A stretch of 64,000 nucleotides of DNA, from contig NC_079209.1 in the NCBI RefSeq assembly GCF_026745355.1, positions 47,559,961 through 47,623,960 of the forward strand. The letters are read 5' to 3'. The DNA is from Beta vulgaris subsp. vulgaris. Lineage: Eukaryota; Streptophyta; Magnoliopsida; Caryophyllales; Amaranthaceae. Under the pieces are notes generated by a model. It made no database searches. It saw nothing but the letters and a program-made list of their open reading frames with translations, and was not told the origin of the DNA. Below are positions 37,372 to 48,500 of this stretch, piece after piece. Positions within the stretch are counted from its first letter, which is position 1, and each line of letters opens with the position of its first letter. The position numbers were made by a program, and so were the translations under genes.

Positions 37372-40300
37372 ATTCAAAGTTGTTATTGACTACCAAAAAA
37401 ATATGGTAAGATTACAACCAGACACAGACACTCATCTACTGTAGAACAGGCTCTACACAGTGGGCACAACCAATTGTAGAACAAATCTCTACATGAAGGC
37501 AAGAGTAAAGCCTCAACAGGAGGCTTAGTAAATTAACAGTTTTCTATCATATTCTTTACACAAACAAGCTACCTTAAAAATGATCTCCTTAACTACTTAA
37601 TTGTTATCAGCGCATCTCCCATTAAAAATCTTGTGATTCCTTTGTTTCCATACAACATAAATTGTTTCAATAAAGCTCAAAGTATAGATCCTGGCAACTC
37701 TAGTACTATCCCTTGCTTTAGCAATGGCTTTGCTACACTCTTGCTCAAAAGTGTTACCCTGACATGTGACATGTAAGATATGACATACACTTCTCCACAT
37801 AGCTGCAGCATCAGAGCACTCAAAGAACAAGTGTTAGACACTTTCATCAGCACAGTCATAAAGGCTACAAGTGATTCTACAAGGGACATTCCACTTGCTT
37901 AGCCTATCAGTGGTAGCAAGTCTATTGTGTAAAGCCAGCCATAGGATAAACTTGCTTTTAGGAGTTCGTTGTCTGGTTATTACAAATTAGCCTCTTCCAG
38001 TTAACACTTTGATTCTCCCCCTGCAGCATCTTGTAAGCCTACTTGATAATGAACTTGCCATCTTTACTAATGGCATTCCATCCACCCATAAGGTTCAGTA
38101 TATCTCTATTGTCAATGATCTTCCTTAGCAACCAAGAAGAGTTGGCAGTGATATTCATAGTAGAGTAGGTTAATCTTTTAATATAATAGGCATGAACCCA
38201 TTTAACCCACAACCTATCTGTTTTGAGTGCAATAGCCCATAAGAGCTTGAGCATAGCTGCTTTGTTCCTAGACCATGATATAAATTAGCTTCCACATGAT
38301 TTAGGCTATAGAATTTGCCAAGTTAGGAGCTTTTTTTGAGTCAATAGTATTACCTGTCCACAAAAATCTTCTGCAAATAGCCTCAACAACCTTGATCACC
38401 TTCTTTGGTAAAGGAAAGATATGCCCCCAGTAGTTTTGCATACTACTAAGGATACTCCTAACCAATTGAAGTCTTCCCGCATAAGAGAGTAATTTGGCAA
38501 ATACATCCCTGAGCTCTAGATGTGATTCTCTCAATTAAAGGTTTGTACTGAGAGTATGTGAGCTTCTTTGCACTCAGAGGTATCCCCAGATACCTAAAAG
38601 GAAGAGTGCCTAAATTCATATTGCTGGCCTCTGCTAGGTTTGTTACTTCCTCTTGAGTTACTCCAGCCAGATATATATTACTCTTTTCAGGGCTAGCATG
38701 AAGTCCTGAAGCAGTAGAAAGTTTCTCAAAAGCATTACAGATCTTAGTAACAGAGCTATCATATGCTCTACAGAATAGGAGCAGGTCATCTGCAAACATC
38801 AAATGTGTAAGTTGTAATCTTTCACACTTGGGGTGATAATTGAAGTCTGGATTATTATTGAGCTCACCCAAGCACCTGCTTAGATACTCCATGCTAACGG
38901 CAAAGAGGAAGGGGGAAAGAGGGTCCCCTTGCCTCAAACCCTTCTTAGCAGTGAATGGGGTAGATGGCTTGCCATTAACTAAGATAGAGTAGCTCACACT
39001 TTGCACACAAGCCATTATCCAGCCATTAAATTTGCTAGGGAAGCCCAGTTTCTCCAGCATACTACTCAAAAAAGGCCGCTCCACTGAATCATAGGCCTTT
39101 TTGATGTCTACTTTAAGACAACATCTAGGAGACATACCCTTCTTGTTATAACCCCTGATCAGTTCTGTAGCAAGAAGAATGCTTTCAAAGATGTGTCTAT
39201 CAGGCATGAATCCTGTTTGTGAATCAGCAACAACTTCATTTATGACTCCTTGTAGTCTTTTTGTAATAATCTTAGAGATTATTTTATACATGACTAACAA
39301 CAGGCTATAGGTCTAAACTCCTTTACCTTAGTTGCATTCTCTATTTTAGGGATAAGAGTGATAACAGTAGCATTAATAGGCTTATGGAGTTTAGCTTTCT
39401 CAAAGAATTCATGCACAACTCTATAAACATCATCTTTGATTATATGCCAACTTTTCTTATAGAAGAAAGAGTTGAAACCATCTATCCCTGGAGCCTTAGT
39501 ATCTTTGATGTTCTTCAAAGCACTATCAATTTCTTGAGTAGTAATGGACTGAGTCAACATTATACCAGCAGCTGGACTAAGTCTTGGACTTGCTCTTACA
39601 GTCTGCAGATCAATAGCTTGTACCCAAGAGGTTTCTATAGAACCCCACAAGTTCCCCATGAATCTCCCTAGGCCTTGTTAACAAGTCTCCCAGATCACTA
39701 TAAAGCAAGATGATATTATTCTTAGCTTTTCAAACTTTTGATGCAGTGAAAAAAAGCCTAGAATTAGTATCCCCGACCCATGAGCAAGCCAATCAATTCT
39801 TGCTTTTTGCTTCAAGATGCTATCATCGATTCTATTCCAGTATTTGTATTGCTTATAGGTCTCCGATCCCTTTCTTCAGTTTGCAACTGCTCATTATACT
39901 GGATATCAGGGTGACTTTGTAGGTGAGCTAGGTTTTGTCTATAATCATCAGCTTTTAGCCAGGCACTAGAGAAAGATCTAGAGTGAAGCTCTTTCATTGC
40001 CTTCTTAACTGCCATCAGCTTCTTCCAAACCTTCTGCATATGAAACTCTCATGTTGTTGAGTGCCAAGCTGCACTAACTATATCAAGGAACTGATCATGC
40101 TCTGCTTAAAATATTCTGGAACTTAAAGGGTCTACCTCCTCCAATGTCATTTCCTCCAAAGTCAAGCAGTAGGGGAGTGTGATTTGATATCCCACTAGGA
40201 AGATACTTCACATGAACTTCAGGATATTTAAAGGTCCATCTATCATTCACATAAGCCCTATCAGTCAGGGCCAATACTGTTATTAGACCATGAATAGAAA

Positions 40301-41150
40301 AATCCACTACTGGGAGCTTCCATCACCTGCCCTTCCATAATAATGTCTATAAGATCTTGTGTTTCATGGTCTGTAATTGGAGCACCATTAAGCCTATCAT
40401 GAGCATGAGCTACAGCATTAAAGTCTCCTATAAGAATTAGGGGGGGTATTACGCTCAGTAGTGAACTGCAATAGTTCCCTCCAAAACCCCTTCCTATCTA
40501 GAATGGTGTGAAGGCCATATACATTAGCTATATGGAATTGGATACTACCTAGCATGTTTTCAACATTCATGAAAATAAGTTGTTTAGATTTAGACACAAC
40601 AAGAGCTTTAACTTCTCCTGGTTTCCATCCAAACCAAATTCTTCCCCTAGGAGAATAATCATTATTATCCTCCCACTTCCAAGCCAATCCAAACATTTCC
40701 CAGACTTTGTCAACATTATTTCTTCTAACTCTGGTTTCATAAAGAGCAATGCAACTAAATGTGATATTTATTTAAGAAGCTTTTAACCTCTTTCTGTTTA
40801 ATAGGGTCATTCAGCCCTCTCACATTCCAAGTGGCAATTATCATCAGGACAAATAAGGGTTAGGTCTCTTAGCACTCCCAGGAGCACCTGAGTTTTGTCC
40901 ACTTTGATAGAAGCTTACAGCCCTGGCAGCTTGATAAGCAGTATGTTTCCCTTTGTCCTTGGACTTCCTAGTAACCACTTTCCATACTCCTTCCTCCTCA
41001 TTCTCTTTATTATATGTATGATGTGTAGTAGGGGTAGTTACAGGGGTAATCTCACTACTTAGATCTACTACAATATTAGGATCACCAGTTACCTCAATAG
41101 GTTCACTAGGATCTACTAATACTGGAGGATCACCAATAGGAGTACATTCT
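37372..41150 (-). mobile_element. Decayed L1-type LINE retrotransposon
   Basis: On the minus strand, in order: the tail of an ORF1/gag-like frame (about 41150-40844); an AP endonuclease start (TWNVRGLNDP, near 40835) that breaks after ~30 codons and resumes in other frames (GDFNAVAHA near 40415, SNHTPLLLDF near 40165); a reverse transcriptase in pieces at 39659-39294 (TKAPGIDGFN) and 39300-38458 (QTGFMPDRHI, KVDIKKAYDSVE, GLRQGDPLSPFLF, FADD catalytic motif); then a zinc-binding tail (HLFFECSDAAAMW, near 37820). At least five frame breaks or stops mean it cannot encode a working ORF2. The 5' part is truncated at the junction with the duplicated segment. A short A run on the minus strand near 37365 may mark the 3' end; no target duplication was found. 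Confidence 0.88.
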
Positions 41151-42189
41151 GGCGGGTCGAGTGTGAGAGACGGCTTGAGGAGACGAAGAGAGACGGCTTG
41201 AGAAGACGAAGAGAGAATTTCTGCGGGTAGGGTGTGAGAGACAGAGGAGAATTTGAAGAAGGGTAAGAATTTCTCGACCAAAGCTTCAGAGGAGAGAGAG
41301 AGTGAAGGGGGATGAGAGCGACGCCTATTGTGTCAAGAATAAATGGACTGACTCACAAGCGAACCCTAGGCACTTTATATTACTAAAATAAACCTATTGT
41401 TGCGGTTTCCGTTAGAAACTGCAGCAATAGATGAAAATATAATTATTTTTAAATTATTTAAATCTATTGATGCGCGCGGTTTCTAACAGATGCCGCAGCA
41501 ATAAGTTATTTTTCCCATTGATTTTTTTTTCTCACGCGGTATAGTGATGCGTATGGCCAAAACTACAGCAATTCGACCACGTCAATATGTGATTATTCTA
41601 TTATTTAAATCTATTGCTGCAGTTTCTAACATAAACCGCAACAATATGTTATTTTTCACATTGATTTTTTTCTCACGCGGTATAGTGTTGCATATGGCCA
41701 AAACCGCATCAATTCGATCACAACAATATGCGATTATTCTACTAGTATTTGTATCTCACAAGAGTTCACCGTGAACATTGTTGATCCTGGTGGGTCGGTA
41801 AAATTTTTATAGGAAAGCGTATTACTACGTGCTTGGAAGTACCATCTGGTTTCCCACAAGTTACATATCCATATACACATATATGACACTTCCTTCACTG
41901 GAATTTTTTATTCTATATATTCTATCACATGATCTTTATGGGATCATGTGCTCATGTGTACAACTATACATTATTTTGTCTGCTTATGATGTAGGGTTGT
42001 TTATTTTTATTTTTGGTGGATGATGTAGGGTTGTTTATAGTAGACCTGTACATTTATAGCATCAGTGAGAGAGAAAAGGTAAAAGAGGAGAATACATTGT
42101 AAGAAGGACAACAGCAAAAGTTGAAAGTAAATGAGAAAAAAGTTAGCATGTGCCAACAAAATTCTTCTAATTTCTCATTAAACATCAAT
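41151..42189. repeat. Copy 2 of the ~1-kb duplicated segment, with uninterrupted LTR target site
   Basis: GCGGGTCGAGTGTGAGAGAC, CTTGA and the following bases run without a break here, whereas in copy 1 the LTR block 29817-34248 sits at that CTTGA. Downstream, the GTTGCGG-type units, the AGTTCACCGTGAAC block and flank match 34254-35237 until CTCATTAAACATC, with scattered substitutions and small indels. On its left it is fused to LINE sequence. Confidence 0.8.
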
Positions 42190-42572
42190 TTAGCAAAGTC
42201 TAAATTTCTTTAAAATGACAAGCACATATTGTACGTGAATGTTGTATATTATGGGGTCATCAATTTCCTCCATACTTAACTTTTACCCGCAATCGAGTAA
42301 TGAAAAACAAAGTATATAATTATCTACCATAAAAATAGATAATAAAAAATACCTTAGCTTAACTCACTGTCGTAGGAATCACGATTGCACTTAGCATGTG
42401 CAACAAGCCCTTTAAACCCCTAGGTTACCCTAGTGGACGAGTATGGTCTCGTAACGATTTACTAAGCAAACAAAAAAATTATGTGACATTCCCTCTAAAT
42501 ATCATATTAGAAAACTCAATCAAAAATAATGAAACAATGACCTGTCACAACAACTCATCTTGTTTCTCTTCG
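42190..42572. other. 3' flank of the invertase-like gene
   Basis: AT-rich DNA just downstream of the minus-strand stop codon at 42573-42575; it probably contains the 3' untranslated region. No other feature seen. Confidence 0.35.
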
Positions 42573-45500
42573 TTATTGTCCTAGTTCATTTGTTGGGAGA
42601 TTCATTTGAGCCGCTTTCATACTCCAAGCACTCATTTTAGTAAGCTTGACATCTTCTGTTCCATAGTTGAACACATACAATTTTGCATTGCCATTAACCG
42701 CCTGTGTGGGATAAACTCTAGCAGTCATGCAACTTTTCCCTTCAGCAACAAAGCTCTCCACTATTGAGTGATCAATCTATATTCAAAAAAAGAACACAAG
42801 ATTATTGTACGTTAAACTTTTGCATATTTTTGTGATTGAGTTAACTTTTTAAAAATGTTTGTTTTAACTTACCAAAGTCCTTAAAGATAGCTCCTCTTTA
42901 ACAGGATCCACATCCACAAAAGTTCCATAACTAGGTTTATCAGTAGTTGGATTTAGAGAGGACCTGTGCAATCAAATAAGCAAATGTACAATTGTAAAAG
43001 TTGGATAATGTCTAATGTCAATTGATTTAATTTGCAAACACAATCTAAAATTTTGAGTTCTACCGCTCTTGAATTGTTAAAGTCTGAGTGGTTCTATATA
43101 ATAATTAAGTTCATAATTCACTACTCCCTCCGTCCCAAAATATAGTTCCCATTTCTATTTTGGGAGTCAAATTTTAAAAATTTTGACCAAATATTCTTAC
43201 TAATGTATACAAAATAACATATTCATGAGGGGCCTTGTTAGATTCGTCTCAATGTATAAATTCGTAAGATCAACTTTTTATATTTTTTACTAATAAGAAA
43301 TAGAAGATATCGTAGGTCAAAGATACGTCTTGGAGACGGTGTAAAATGAAATGGGAACTATATTTTGGAACGAAGGGAGTATCAATTATGTGGTCAGGTT
43401 CTCTCAAACAAATTATTCTCGTGTAGATAAATTCTAGAAAACAATAATTCAAATTGAGAAATCCGTTTAAAATAATAGGTCTCATTTGTTTTCTAAGCTA
43501 TCCCAAAATAACACAAGTTAACGAAATTTTAGTGAATTGCAATTAAAAGCAATACATAACTCATACAAATGGTTGGTGGTTTAATAGGTGGTGGTGGTCA
43601 GATGGCGCGGTGGTTGATGTGGTGGTAAGGAGGGGTGGCACTTTGGTAGTACAGTTGTATACAAAGTTTTACATTGACATGCGTGAAAAGTGTAAGTGTG
43701 TAGATTAAAATGAAACTGCGGGAGTAGTTGTGTAACCTGCTTAAGTCATTGCACATTAAGACCACATATTTGTCTTGGGCTTTAAAAATTCTGAAGAAAA
43801 CAGCAGTGTATTCTTCTAAGCCCGTAGAAGCTAGTGTTAGCAGTCCAAATGGACCAAGTCTCCCCTCAACAGATGCTCCTTTGTTGCTGCACAATTTTTG
43901 TGGATTTGTCCATGTTGGATCCAGCTCCTCAGCATTCTTTAAATCTGGTATTTCGAATGAAATTTCCACATCCGCCTTCAAACAAAAAAAATAAAATAAG
44001 GATAAGTTATAGTAAGTTCTGATAAGTTTAAATTAATTATAACATTATAAAATAAATTTTAATAAGTTCAAATATATTTTAAAAACTTTTAATAAGTTCA
44101 TATAAGTTATAATAAATCAAAATAAGTTGAATAGAAAAAGTCCTAAGCCGTTAAAACTATAAACATTATATTTGTATCTGTATATATTGTAGTGGAGTTA
44201 TTCTTTTATCTTTATTATTGTTGTGCATTTTCCAAATGAGCATCATTTGTAATATTATGTGAAACCATAATTGTGGCAAGATCCTTATGTTGAATAATTT
44301 GTATGCATGAAAAGTACAGTAAAATTTAACCTGAGAGTTTGTGATTCCAAATATTTCGATGAGTGATCCTCCTCTAATTATTTGAGAAGGAAAATCTACT
44401 TGACTGTGTCGTAGCCTTTCAATTTCCATGATCGGCCATTGCACCAACTGTTTGCCAAATTTATCGAGCACAATAGTCCTTGGGATTCCCTTAAATACAA
44501 GAACAAGAAACATTAATCAATTTCTTGCACACATAAAAAGAAAAGATGGTAGGGATCAATGGCCAACACTTTTAAGTTCAACACTGTTAACTTTTATACT
44601 ATTCACATAACTCACTTTACCATATTTTTTATTCCCTCCGTCCCATAATGCTCACTTCTCATTTTTCACAAGAATTAAGAAAAATGGAAGGAGTTTTAGG
44701 ATTTCACAAAAATATATATTTAAGTAAATGTTTATGAGTTAGTATTGTGTCGGACTCGTCCGACCAAAGTTGGTCGGACGACTTTCAGGTGGTTTCAATT
44801 TTTTTCACTTAGTCTTAATTTTTTTTCAGTTAGTCTTCATTTTTTTCAGTTAGTCTTCATTTTTTTCAGTTAGTCTAAATGAAAGTAAGTTACCTCTAAA
44901 TGAAAGTAACTTAGGTCTAACTGAAAGTAACTTAGGTCTAAATGAAAGTAACTTAGGTCATTTTTTTTCAGGTAGTCTTCATTTTTTTTCAGGTAGTCTT
45001 CTTTTTTTTTTCAGTTGGTTTCAAAATTTTTTAAACACCAACTGAAACATATAAAACACCAACTGAAAGAAATAAAGAACTAACTGAAAGAAATAAAGAA
45101 CTAACTGAAAGAATAAAAAGACCAACTGAAAGAAATAAAAAATAAACTGAAAGAATACAAAAACTAACTGAAACAATACAAAAACCAACTGAAAGAAAAA
45201 AAAGAACTAACTGAAAGATTATAAGCATTAACTGAAAAAAATGTCAAAAAAGCATAATACCTTTCTTAAACCACCGGAATCCCTAACGTAACTCTACATA
45301 TACTTCATAGTAGTAGTACAAAATGAATGATTTCAAGCAACAGAAAGTAAAATCTAAGTTAAGTTCAAGCAACTCTTGGGTTGAACCAAGCCATATATCT
45401 CCCCAACTGCATTATTGCAATATGATTGAGCTTTTTGAAACTCCGGCAAACGACGACTTCGCCGGAGTTCGAGGTTCATCGCCGGAGATTCCGTCAGAAA

Positions 45501-48500
45501 AATGAGAGAACTTCACGTGCGAAATCGAGAGGGGAAATTGGTGATATTGAGGTGGTCAGAGGAGAGAGAAAGGAGGTGTGCTAGTTTTAAGAAGCAATTA
45601 GTGGTAATGGCAACAATAGTACAGAGTGGGGAGAAGAAGAAGAGAAAAGAGAAAGTGGTGCGTACAGAGTTTGAGTTTTGGGCTCAGCCCGTCCGACGGA
45701 AGGTATTGGGTCAGACGGTCTGACCCAATACTTTCACAATGTTTATTGGGTATATTTGTCTTGGAACTAGTTTTTTTCTTCTTTTTCCTTTAAAATTAAA
45801 TGAAAGAGCAATAAATATTTCTTAGAATGGTGTAAAAGAATAAATAGGGGCATATATTTTAAAAAAAAAGTAAGGGTATTTTGGAAAGTTTTATGTAGAA
45901 ATGAAGGATAATTTAGTCCAAACAAATTGATAAAAAAAAAATATGCACAACATTTTGGGACACCCAAAGAGGAATGCAAGCATGGGACGGAGGGAGTATT
46001 ATTCCCTCCGTCCCATAATATAATACTTGCATTCTATTTTCATAAGCCACTTTTTACAATTTTTGCAAATACATAATTAGAGATATTAATGGTTAAAGTT
46101 GTGCGTTGGTAAGCGTAAAAATAAAACTGTTAGTAGTAATCATTTAGAAACAGAGTTTAGTATATGATATACCTGTAGTCCAGACCATCCCCTTGCTATG
46201 GCCTCTTCTTGGGTTGAAGATTCACTAACCCATCCGAATGTTATTCTACGATTAGTCGAACCATCAAAGAACGATTTCGACGCATAATAATTACCATAAT
46301 CGCATCTCAAACCAAACTCAGTCTCATTCGACCCTTGATCTGGTATATAAATGTCATTACCAATGTCGTACCTTCCAATAGTATAGTGTTCACAATGACT
46401 AGGAATCAAACTTACCTTAAGGACATGTTTAACATTGTCACCAATAATAGATGTATCAGCACCTAGTGACTCTCCAACATAAACAGGGAAAAAATCAGGA
46501 CACTCCCACATCCCAGTACCTTTAGTCGAATATAAAGGATGTCCAACATTAATCCAATTTGTGAAGTCCTCACTTGTGTAAAGAGCTGCTGATCCATTAT
46601 TATTTCCTTGTTGTGTACCGACGACGATGCGCCATTTACCGTCGGGTAACTGCCAAGCAGTGGATGGATCTCTAAATTCAAAGGGATCAATGTTGGTGTC
46701 ATTGGATGTGGCAACTATTACTGGATTTTGGGGTACCTTAAACCATTCCTTAAGGTAAGGGTCATTTAAATCTTTAGGAAATGCTAGACTTTGTACTTGG
46801 TACTTTTGATTGTTAATACTTGTGTATAAGATAGCAGGTTTGTTACCAGGAAGTATGGTAATAGATCCTGACCAAATTCCCTTAAAATCGTAAGTTTCTG
46901 ATGGAGAAAGCGCAATAGGCTGTTGTGTCCAATTTATTAGATCAGTTGATGTCGAGTGTCCCCATACTAATCCATCGCCCCAAGTTGGTTTAGATGGATG
47001 GTATTGGTAAAACAAATGGTATATTCCCTTGTAAATCACGGGTCCTACAACAAAAGATAATTAAAATGTAGTCAGTTTTTTTTATTGTCGTCAGATTTTG
47101 TGTGATATAATCAGTTTAAATTCACAATATATTCTTGTTAATCTGGTCTACCCAAAATTCGTTACTTGTTAGTGTTGATTAATAAAACTCATAAGAATCA
47201 TTGGTTATCTGAAACACATTATTTCCCCATCTTGAAAATTTATACTATATCAAGTTAGTTTCTAAGAACCCGTCAAAAAAAAAAAAAAAAAGTTAGTTTC
47301 TAAGAAACATGTCATCCATTTATGCATGAGCGTGAGTGCGTGACCCTTATATTAAGATGACTATATGCTCAAATTTTTATTCATTTGTGATTTTCTTTTG
47401 TAGGGATTTTATACTATAACAATGTGTTTTAGATTATATATATGTTCTTAATAACCCCAATGTATACACATCTTCCTGAGTTAATCCCAAACTTGGAGAA
47501 TTTCATTATTAAACATAATATTTTTCAATACGATATGAATACAGCAAAGAGTCCTATATAATACTCTTCAAACTAATAATTTTTGTCCAACTATAGAAAA
47601 TTATTGAAAACATATTCAAACTCGTCACTCTTTGCTTTGTTAATATTTACAAATTCTTACGGATTGTTTACTCGTATTGAAACAATATTTACTCGTATTG
47701 ATACAATATTTAGTTATCTACATCTTCACAGTTACAATGCAACAAGTTATATCAAAAGAACTTTTAAAAAAGAGAAGGTATTGGGTCAAACGCGTCCGAC
47801 CATAATATTTGGTCGGATGACTTTCAGTTGGTTTCAATTTGTTTCAAATTTTTTTCAGTTGGTTTCAATTTCTGTACAGAAGACCAAATGAAAGAAAAAC
47901 AACACAAGCTGAAAGAATTTACACACCAACTGAAAGAACACAGAAGACCAAATGAAAGAAAAACAACACAAGTTGAAAGAATTTACACACCAACTGAAAA
48001 TAGAGATGGCCAACAGTGCGGGCCAATCCAGCCCATCCAACCCAGCCCACCTCGTGGGTCGGGCCCGCAAAAAGCCCGGTCCAGCCCAACTCGAACCGTG
48101 AAATTGTTGGGTGGGCTGTGGGCTAGATTTCTTGAGCTCAACCCACTAAAGCCCGCTACTAAAACCGTCCAGCCCGGACCACGAAACCGGTCCAGCCCAA
48201 CCCATGAACCAGCCCAGCCAGTCCAAGTTATTATTGAACCAAATTGTGTATATTTTAATCAAATTGTATTATTTTAATCAAATTGCATATATTATAATTC
48301 AGTCAAATTTTAAAATAATGAAATTATTCATTAATTTTAATAATTGTATATATTTTTATTCATTTTAAAGATTTTATATAACAATAATGAATAATTTCAA
48401 TGATTGAATAATTTCAATGATTAAATAATTTTAAAAAAAATCTCATGCCGGCCTGCCAGCCCGGTCCAGCCCACTAGACCTACGAACCACCAGAACCGCT

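Noticed and set aside
37372..41150. Functional reverse transcriptase gene
   Set aside because: Several stops and frame breaks separate the endonuclease, reverse transcriptase and zinc-binding parts; it is a decayed LINE.
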